A stretch of DNA of 64,000 bases from Candidatus Izimoplasma sp. ZiA1 (GTDB taxonomy: Bacteria; Bacillota_I; Bacilli_A; Izemoplasmatales; Izemoplasmataceae). Below are positions 57,701 to 64,000 of this stretch, piece after piece. The stretch covers positions 1-64,000 of the forward strand of contig NQYJ01000001.1 of NCBI GenBank assembly GCA_002285055.1, in the 5' to 3' direction. Positions within the stretch are counted from its first letter, which is position 1. Each line of letters opens with the position of its first letter. Position numbers and translations under genes: made by a program. Below the pieces are notes generated by a model. The model did no database searches and was not told the DNA's origin. It saw nothing but the letters and a program-made list of their open reading frames with translations.

Positions 57701-59065
57701 CTAGAAGAATAAATCTCTTTCACCATTAATGATGCGATTAATATTTTCTATCAACTTATCTTTTATCTTTTGATTTTTAATTTTTTCAGCATGTTCAAGG
57801 ACAAACTGAACTCCTGATTCTTTAAAACTACTATCTCCATAGTCCATAATATATTCTGTAAGTGTCATTAGAGCGTTAGGTTCGCAAATTAGTCCTATAG
57901 TACCATTTTTTGCAAGACTCATAAAGCGATCTCCAGTTCTTCCTTTTCGATAACAAGCAGTACAATATGATGGAATGAATCCTTTAGCAATTAGGTCCAT
58001 GTTTACTTCCATCACACTTCTTTCATCAGATAATTCAAACTGATCATGTTCATCTTCTAAAACCTCTTCATGATAACCTCCAACATCAGTTTTACTTCCT
58101 GCGCTGATTTGAGATACACCATGTTTGATAAGTTCTTCTCTAATGTCTTTTGTCTCTCTTGTTGATAAAATTAGTCCTACATAAGGAACGGCTAGTCTTA
58201 AAACTGTAACAACTCTCTTAAATTGCTCATCATCAATAATATGAGGATAGTCTTCTAATTTCATTCCATCTGCTTTTTTTAGCCTTGGAACGCTTATAGT
58301 ATGGAATCCTACACCATATTTTTCCTCTAAATACTCATTATGAATAATTAAACTTAAAACTTCAAATTTATAGTCTGCAAGTCCAAATAGAACACCTGCG
58401 CCAACATCATCAATCCCTGCCTCAAATGCTCGATCAAAAGCGTGTAAATGGTAATCATAATCACCTTTTAAACTTTTTGGATGTACTGTCTCAAATCTTT
58501 CCCTATCATAAGTTTCTTGAAAGAGAATATATGTCCCAATGCCAACTTCATGAAGAAGTTTGTACTCCTCTACTGTTGTAGCTGCTATGTTCACATTAAT
58601 CCTTCTAATTGAACTGTTATTGTAGATTGTTTTTATTGAATCTACAACATATTCAATTGGGGTTTCAACTGGTGCTTCACCAACTTCAAGTGCAATTCTT
58701 TTGTGACCTAGTTTTTCAAGATTAATGGCTTGTTTTTTTATCTCTTCAGTGTTTAATTTTTTTCTTGAGAAAATGTTATCTCTTCTATATCCACAATATG
58801 TGCAATTATTTACACAAAAATTTGAGATGTATAATGGTGCAAATATAACTACTCTTGAACCATATATTTCCTCTTTAATTTTACCAGCTATATTATATAT
58901 CTTTTGAACTTGACCGTCTTCACTAGCATTAAGTAACATTGCTATTTCAATATGAGATAATTTTTCTCTATTCTCTGACTTTTTTAATACTCTTTCTATT
59001 TCATCATGTGTAGGCATAGAAGCTTTGTTTAATACATCTAAAATATAATTTTTATCAATCATCAT
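57701..59065 (-). CDS. hydG: [FeFe] hydrogenase maturase HydG
   Basis: Radical-SAM tyrosine lyase that makes the CO and CN ligands. Radical-SAM site FCVNNCTYCGYRRDN (near 87), and the C-terminal CTACYRKGRTGDRFM holding the auxiliary cluster Cys residues. 454 residues. It overlaps hydE by four bases; start at 59065 or the next ATG at 59062. Confidence 0.96.
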   Translation of the reverse strand: MMIDKNYILDVLNKASMPTHDEIERVLKKSENREKLSHIEIAMLLNASEDGQVQKIYNIAGKIKEEIYGSRVVIFAPLYISNFCVNNCTYCGYRRDNIFSRKKLNTEEIKKQAINLEKLGHKRIALEVGEAPVETPIEYVVDSIKTIYNNSSIRRINVNIAATTVEEYKLLHEVGIGTYILFQETYDRERFETVHPKSLKGDYDYHLHAFDRAFEAGIDDVGAGVLFGLADYKFEVLSLIIHNEYLEEKYGVGFHTISVPRLKKADGMKLEDYPHIIDDEQFKRVVTVLRLAVPYVGLILSTRETKDIREELIKHGVSQISAGSKTDVGGYHEEVLEDEHDQFELSDERSVMEVNMDLIAKGFIPSYCTACYRKGRTGDRFMSLAKNGTIGLICEPNALMTLTEYIMDYGDSSFKESGVQFVLEHAEKIKNQKIKDKLIENINRIINGERDLFF

Positions 59066-60174
59066 TTTACTCCTTCTAAATCAATATGATCCCCTACTGA
59101 GTAATCAACTATGTGTCCTTCTTTTATTAACTTATTTTCAAGTTTTGTTTTAAACTCATTGTCTGAGTCACTTATCGTAATCTTATTATCATATATTGAA
59201 TATAACTCTCTTTTATCTTCTGGACCAAGGTTTGGCATTAAGACATTGGCTCCTGCTTTAAGTGCAAGTTCTCTTCCACCAGAAATTATAGAGCCTAATG
59301 CAGTAGTTGCCGGAATCAATGCTTTTGGAACTATGATTCTAGCTAAAGCTACCATAACTAGAGTCTCATAAAGACCTCCATCAGAATAATCCTTAAAAGG
59401 AGTATCATGATGATGTATAAATGGTCCAATACCTATCATTTCAGGTTGGAACTTATACAAAAACATTAGATCACTAACCAACGAATCACTAGTTTGAAAA
59501 GGACTTCCAATCATCATCCCTGTACCTACTTGATACTTAGAACCTCTCAAATAATGTAAACATTTTATTCTGTTATCATAAAACATATCCCGTGGATGTA
59601 GGTGCATATAATGTTTGAAAGATGCAGTCTCATGTCTAAGCAAATACCTATCAGCACCAGCTATCTTTAGTTTATCATATGACTCTTGTGATTTCTCACC
59701 TAACGATAATGTTATTCTTGTATCTGGATAAATGTTTTTAATTTTAATTAGAATATCAGCGATAAACTCATCACTTAATAAAGGATCATCTCCACCTTGT
59801 AAAACAAAAGTTCTGTACCCTAAATTGTAAGCATTTTTAACTGAATCAAATATTTGAGAACTAGATAAGCGATAACGTTTAATACTCTTATTATCTCTAT
59901 TAATCCCACAATAAAAGCACCCTTGTTTGCAGTAATTGCTAACTTCAATAAGTGCTCTTAAGTATACTTTTTTCTTATAATATTTTTCCTTGACCATGTT
60001 AGCTATATAAAAAAGTTCTTGGCATTCATTCTGAGATATATTTTCAATGATATATTTAAGCTCTTCTATCGGTAAAATACCTTTAACTTTTAGCTCATTA
60101 ATTAACGATATAACTCTTGTATTTTTTTTGATATCTAATGTAGTATTGTTTATTCTTGGAAATATTGATTTCAT
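59062..60174 (-). CDS. hydE: [FeFe] hydrogenase maturase HydE
   Basis: Radical-SAM enzyme of H-cluster assembly. The motif VSNYCKQGCFYCGINRDN is near residue 70, followed by RYRLSSSQIFDSVKNAYNLG and LQGGDDP. The ATG at 60174 (AAAAGGTGAT upstream) gives 370 residues; the open frame to 60231 runs through the dnaB terminator. A TATAAT -10 lies at 60197-60202. Confidence 0.95.
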   Translation of the reverse strand: MKSIFPRINNTTLDIKKNTRVISLINELKVKGILPIEELKYIIENISQNECQELFYIANMVKEKYYKKKVYLRALIEVSNYCKQGCFYCGINRDNKSIKRYRLSSSQIFDSVKNAYNLGYRTFVLQGGDDPLLSDEFIADILIKIKNIYPDTRITLSLGEKSQESYDKLKIAGADRYLLRHETASFKHYMHLHPRDMFYDNRIKCLHYLRGSKYQVGTGMMIGSPFQTSDSLVSDLMFLYKFQPEMIGIGPFIHHHDTPFKDYSDGGLYETLVMVALARIIVPKALIPATTALGSIISGGRELALKAGANVLMPNLGPEDKRELYSIYDNKITISDSDNEFKTKLENKLIKEGHIVDYSVGDHIDLEGVK

Positions 60175-60196
60175 GTCATCACCTTTTTCTAAAGTC

Positions 60197-60247
60197 ATTA
60201 TACTATAAACATAAAAATAACTTTGTAACATATGTTACAAAGTTATT
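60197..60247 (-). promoter_or_regulatory. hydE promoter region with a 32-bp perfect palindrome
   Basis: Arms AATAACTTTGTAACAT and its exact complement meet at 60231/60232 with no loop. The minus strand continues into TTTTTATG, so it can terminate dnaB transcripts. It also covers the -35 position for the TATAAT at 60197-60202, and its centre (TTGT-N10-ACAA) resembles Rex-type operators. Both readings are possible. Confidence 0.6.
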
Positions 60248-60267
60248 AGTAATATTATTGTTAGTTA

Positions 60268-61653
60268 TTACAAATCAATATCATCAATATCGCTTGAACC
60301 AGAATAATTATCAGAATATTTGCTTGATGATCTAATATCCTTAAACTGACTAAATGATTTATTAAATGTTAAATCAAAACCTTCTGGTAAAGTAGCTCCC
60401 TGACGGTTTTTAGATATAATGATTTTAACTTGATTAGGTGAATCCGAATCTTCTGGATGATAATAATCATCACGATATAAGAATAATACTATATCAGCAT
60501 CCTGTTCAATCGAACCTGAATCACGTAAATCGGCCATTACTGGAATTTTTTTGTCATCAGGTCTGTTTTCTACAGAACGTGATAACTGAGATAAAGCAAT
60601 AATAGGAACTTTAAGTTCTCTAGCTGTTTCTTTTAAAGTTCTAGAAATTTCAGATACTTCTTGAACCCTATTGACATTTGGTACAGAACCACTTAAAAGT
60701 TGTAAGTAGTCAATTACAATTAAATCTAATCTATCTTCTTGTTTTAATTTACGACATTTTTGTCTCAAGTCAGTAACTTTTACAGTCCCAGAATCATCAA
60801 AAACTATATTCATTTTTGACATTTTTTCTTTAGCAAGTTGGATTTGTTGCCACTCCAGAACACTTAAATTTCCAGTTCGAATTTTTTTCCCATCTACACT
60901 TGCTTCACTACTCAAAATCCTACCAACTAATTGATCTGAACCCATTTCCAAAGAAAAGAATGCAACATGTGGTTTTGATTCAACCCTTGCAACATTAGTG
61001 GCAATATTTAAAGCTAAAGCTGATTTCCCCATAGATGGTCTAGCAGCAACAATTATAAGCTCTGATGGCTGTAGTCCTAACGTGAAATCGTTCAACACAG
61101 AAAATCCTGTATCTAAACCTGTAAGTTGTCCCTTATTCATTTTCGCCTGTTCACTTTTAGCAATTACTTCTTCAGTAATTTCTGCAATTCGAACAAAATC
61201 AGTAGTTCTACGTTCCTTGGCAATATCGAAAATTAACTTTTCAGAATTATCAACAAAAATTGCTGTATCATCAACAGTAAATCCATCTTCAATAATTGCG
61301 CGACATGCATCCATTATTCTTCTAGTTATTGATTTATCTAAGACAATATTTAAATAATTTTCAAAATTTGAAATACTTGGAACGCTATCGATTAAATCAA
61401 CAATGTAATCAATTCCTCCAACTTCTAATAATAATCCCTTTGTTTCAAGAATATTAGTTAAAGTTGTAAAATCAATTCCAATGTTTTCCTCATATAAATC
61501 GACCATAGCATTAAATATTATTTTATGTCTATAGTGAAAAAAATCATCTGCTACTAATTTATCGATGACTGATTTCATAACACCTTGATTTACAAAGACA
61601 CTACCTAAAACAGATTGCTCTGCTTCAAGATTTTGAGGAGTAATTTTCTCCAT
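60268..61653 (-). CDS. dnaB: replicative DNA helicase
   Basis: Hexameric RecA-fold helicase (DnaC of Bacillus). The N-terminal domain begins PQNLEAEQSVLGS; Walker A ARPSMGKSAL (near 205), DYLQLLSG and the SLEMGSDQLVGR region follow. 461 residues. RBS AGGTGAT. It follows rplI, as in Bacillus (gdpP-rplI-dnaC). Confidence 0.97.
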   Translation of the reverse strand: MEKITPQNLEAEQSVLGSVFVNQGVMKSVIDKLVADDFFHYRHKIIFNAMVDLYEENIGIDFTTLTNILETKGLLLEVGGIDYIVDLIDSVPSISNFENYLNIVLDKSITRRIMDACRAIIEDGFTVDDTAIFVDNSEKLIFDIAKERRTTDFVRIAEITEEVIAKSEQAKMNKGQLTGLDTGFSVLNDFTLGLQPSELIIVAARPSMGKSALALNIATNVARVESKPHVAFFSLEMGSDQLVGRILSSEASVDGKKIRTGNLSVLEWQQIQLAKEKMSKMNIVFDDSGTVKVTDLRQKCRKLKQEDRLDLIVIDYLQLLSGSVPNVNRVQEVSEISRTLKETARELKVPIIALSQLSRSVENRPDDKKIPVMADLRDSGSIEQDADIVLFLYRDDYYHPEDSDSPNQVKIIISKNRQGATLPEGFDLTFNKSFSQFKDIRSSSKYSDNYSGSSDIDDIDL

Positions 61654-61661
61654 AATATCAC

Positions 61662-62105
61662 CTATTCTTCTACTACTAAAACTTCAATCTTAGCAGATAC
61701 TTTTTTATGTAATTTAATCTCCAGCTCATAAGAACCTAAAGATGATATGTTTCCTTTTAATTGGATTTTTCTTTTATCTATATCAATACCATATTGTTTC
61801 TTAAACTCATCAGCTATTTGTTTAGAATTTATTTTTCCAAACAATTTACCATTTTCACCTATTTTAACATATACTTTCACAGGTTTATTATCAATCTGAG
61901 CCTTTAAGTCTTTCATTCTTTCTAATTCTTGCTTTTCAATTTCTAGCTGTTTGGCTTTTTCATCATCAAGTGTTTGCATGTTTTCATTTGTAGCTTCAAT
62001 TGCTGATTTATTAGTTAGTAAGAAGTTTGCATAACCTGTAGCTACTTCTATTATCTCACCTTTTTTACCTTTGTTTTTAACATCTTTAATTAGAATAACT
62101 TTCAT
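61662..62105 (-). CDS. rplI: ribosomal protein L9, probable internal start within the fused frame
   Basis: Large-subunit protein L9 of 147 residues, normal length. N-terminal rRNA-binding domain [17 protein letters not shown] and [13 protein letters not shown], a long connecting helix ([12 protein letters not shown]), and the C-terminal domain. The ATG at 62105 has CAGGAGGAAG seven to nine bases upstream, a strong RBS, so free L9 is almost surely made by internal initiation even though the upstream gdpP has no stop. Confidence 0.9.
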   Translation of the reverse strand: MKVILIKDVKNKGKKGEIIEVATGYANFLLTNKSAIEATNENMQTLDDEKAKQLEIEKQELERMKDLKAQIDNKPVKVYVKIGENGKLFGKINSKQIADEFKKQYGIDIDKRKIQLKGNISSLGSYELEIKLHKKVSAKIEVLVVEE

Positions 62106-64000
62106 AATATCTTCCTCCTGTAAAGTATTGTTTAAGATTTCTACTAATTTTTCTTTTATTTGCACAGTGTCCATGTCATCAATTTGTGCTCCTGCATTGT
62201 TTAAATGACCACCACCATTAAAATTTTCCATAATAACTTGAACATTAAATTTATCAAGACTTCTTGCACTTATTCCAACAAGGTTATTCTCTAGCACTCC
62301 GATTGCAAAAGAGGCAACAGTTCCATCAATTTCTAATAAATCATTAGCAATTTTCGCAAGTAAGTTTCTATTTACAGGAATCCCTTCTGGAACTTCAACT
62401 ACAGAGTAATACTTATTTATAACTTCAGCTCTAGTAAGCAGTTGAGCCTTAAGCTGTATTTCTTCTAGATTTTCTCTTAATATATTTTTAACCTTAAATG
62501 TTTCAGCACCGAACTTTCTTAATATGGCACTAGCTTCAAATGTTCTTGCACCAGTTCGATAAATAAAATTATTAGTATCAACCATTATTCCTGATAACAT
62601 AATAGTAGCTTCAAACTGATTTAGTGATACATCTTTACTTGATACGTTTATCATTTCTGTTATTAACTCAACACTACTAGAAGCGTAAGGCTCAATATAA
62701 GAAATAATTGCATCAGGAATAGCATCAACAAGTTTTCTATGATGATCAATAATTACTAAATTTTTTGATTTTAATAACATTTTTCTTTCAATCATTTGTC
62801 CGTAAGAATGATGGTCTACTAGTACTAGTAAATCATTTTTCTTAACAAGTTCAAGAGCATCTTCAACTTGGATTATGTTATTCAATAAAGTTACATACTC
62901 ATATTCTATTAATTGTAGTACCTTTTGTACAGTGTTATCTAACTCATTTGAGTTTAAAACAATATAAGCTTCTTTTTTGTATGCCTGAGCCATTTTTAGA
63001 ACACCCATACTTGCCCCAAGTGCATCTGTGTCTGGATATTTATGTGGCATGATAAATACTTTATCGCTATCCTCAAAAAGTCTCTCAAGTTTTTGAGTGT
63101 TTATTCTTGTAGTGATTCGAGTTCTTTTTTCAGCTGTATTTGTATTTCCACCAAAGTACTTTAAATCACTATTTTCAATATTAACAACGACTTGATCTCC
63201 ACCTCGTGATAGAGCTTGATTTAATGCTTCTTGAGCAATATCTCCAAGTTTGTTTAGCTTAATATTACTACATGCAAATCCTGCACTTAAAGTAACATGC
63301 ATATCATATTCTCTAGCAAGTTGTCCGATTTGCTCAATTACCTTAAATCCATTATCTATTTGCTTTTGTAAATCTGATTTGCTCATAAAGACAACTAGTT
63401 TAGAAATAGTTATTGGAACTAAATAAAAGTCATATGAAGTCGACCATTCTTCAAGTAAAGCCAAGTACTTTCCAACTATTAAACTTCTTTCAGAAACATC
63501 TAAGACACTTGTAGCATCATCAAGATTATCCAAATTAAGCATACCAATAACATCTGTACTATCATCATACTGTTTTCTTAGTGTAACTTTCTCGGTTACT
63601 TCGGTAAAATATAGTATTTTTCGTCGCTCATCATTTTCAACCTGATAAGTGTTTGAATAAACTTTTATCAATGTTTCAGGATTGAATTGAGGATTATGAA
63701 CAAAGTCAAATAAATCATGATTAATTGTTTCAATTTGACGTTCTTCTAATTTATTCTCAAAAATCACTTTTGCATAGTTGTTAGCCCAAATAATCGTTTC
63801 TTGATCATTGTATAATACGATCCCAATAGGGATGTCTTCTGTAACTCTTTTTTCAGCTATATCTTTTCTATTAAGAATATCCATTGTTAAATCAAGTTTA
63901 TTGCTTAACTCAACGATTTTTATATTTTTCTTACGATGATAATCAACTTGAATTACTGTATTTACTAAGGCAAGTAAAATAATGCCTGCAAACACAAGCA
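61662..64000 (-). CDS. gdpP: c-di-AMP phosphodiesterase GdpP fused in frame to ribosomal protein L9 (5' end missing)
   Basis: The frame is open to the window edge, so the true start (and a first membrane helix) lies beyond 64000. Visible parts: a membrane helix, a PAS-like domain, a degenerate GGDEF domain (about 110-270 of the visible part), a DHH domain with [11 protein letters not shown] and LVDHHS, and DHHA1 with [12 protein letters not shown]. About 18 residues later, with no stop codon, the frame runs into a complete ribosomal protein L9. GdpP hydrolyses c-di-AMP. The junction reads [12 protein letters not shown], the LQEED codons being the L9 Shine-Dalgarno. Confidence 0.92.
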   Translation of the reverse strand, partial: LVFAGIILLALVNTVIQVDYHRKKNIKIVELSNKLDLTMDILNRKDIAEKRVTEDIPIGIVLYNDQETIIWANNYAKVIFENKLEERQIETINHDLFDFVHNPQFNPETLIKVYSNTYQVENDERRKILYFTEVTEKVTLRKQYDDSTDVIGMLNLDNLDDATSVLDVSERSLIVGKYLALLEEWSTSYDFYLVPITISKLVVFMSKSDLQKQIDNGFKVIEQIGQLAREYDMHVTLSAGFACSNIKLNKLGDIAQEALNQALSRGGDQVVVNIENSDLKYFGGNTNTAEKRTRITTRINTQKLERLFEDSDKVFIMPHKYPDTDALGASMGVLKMAQAYKKEAYIVLNSNELDNTVQKVLQLIEYEYVTLLNNIIQVEDALELVKKNDLLVLVDHHSYGQMIERKMLLKSKNLVIIDHHRKLVDAIPDAIISYIEPYASSSVELITEMINVSSKDVSLNQFEATIMLSGIMVDTNNFIYRTGARTFEASAILRKFGAETFKVKNILRENLEEIQLKAQLLTRAEVINKYYSVVEVPEGIPVNRNLLAKIANDLLEIDGTVASFAIGVLENNLVGISARSLDKFNVQVIMENFNGGGHLNNAGAQIDDMDTVQIKEKLVEILNNTLQEEDIMKVILIKDVKNKGKKGEIIEVATGYANFLLTNKSAIEATNENMQTLDDEKAKQLEIEKQELERMKDLKAQIDNKPVKVYVKIGENGKLFGKINSKQIADEFKKQYGIDIDKRKIQLKGNISSLGSYELEIKLHKKVSAKIEVLVVEE

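Noticed and set aside
62095..62125. Frameshift or lost stop by sequencing error between gdpP and rplI
   Set aside because: The reading frame is intact through both genes without any indel signature; a single-base substitution error cannot be excluded, but the simple reading is a true missing stop.

Overview
The window looks like chromosomal DNA of a very AT-rich, Firmicutes/Mollicutes-type anaerobe. TGA is a normal stop (for example after the hydE frame and the 46118 gene) and Trp is TGG, so this is not the Mycoplasma/Spiroplasma code. The gene set (type II fatty acid synthesis with FabK, [FeFe] hydrogenase with its maturases, F-ATP synthase, uppS/cdsA/dxr, an ATP synthase cluster of rpiB-upp-atp type) would fit an Izemoplasma/Haloplasma/Acholeplasma-like lineage. 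That placement is inference; only 54 bases of 16S rRNA are present. Almost everything is on the minus strand; plus-strand genes are a two-component system, an ABC exporter and a HAD phosphatase.

Layout. 1-490: 5' end of a 16S rRNA gene with three tandem consensus promoters, the outermost followed at once by a hairpin and U-run. 495-5989: uppS-cdsA-dxr-rseP-proS. 6083-9587: rpsB, tsf, pyrH-frr, with rpsB carrying a 160-residue C-terminal extension. 9749-12200: a cobalamin riboswitch controlling a transcobalamin-like lipoprotein, a small DUF4430 protein and an ECF-type membrane protein. 12217-13866: methyltransferase-NUDIX-dUTPase. 13931-23131: accB-accC-accD-accA-fabH-fabK-fabD-fabG-fabF-fabZ, with acpP upstream, and bioY beyond it. 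Three TTTGA-N3-TCAAA operators tie accB, acpP and bioY together. 23990-28404: NAD-linked multi-subunit [FeFe] hydrogenase. 28745-30984: CitA/DcuS-type kinase and regulator, divergent from the hydrogenase. 31226-39168: rpiB-upp-ATP synthase, whose c subunit has the residues of sodium-coupled enzymes. 39370-50499: tsaC, ABC exporter, rnhB, rbgA, lepB, a soluble FtsK/SftA-type translocase with a membrane neighbour, HAD phosphatase, and ftsY-ylxM-ffh. 50574-50688: a candidate 115-nt C-rich small RNA. 50864-56389: topA, prmC, prfA, MATE pump. 56484-60174: hydE-hydG-hydF. 60268-64000: dnaB and an in-frame gdpP-rplI fusion cut by the window end.

How it fits together. The hydrogenase structural operon and the maturase operon make a complete H2-evolving/NADH-linked module for fermentation, and ATP synthase may run on Na+. 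Fatty acid synthesis depends on biotin, and the biotin importer bioY shares the operator of the acc/fab and acpP promoters. The least ordinary block is 9749-12200: the riboswitch signature identifies the cargo as cobalamin, and the lipoprotein combines the two fold types of vertebrate transcobalamin/intrinsic factor in reversed order.
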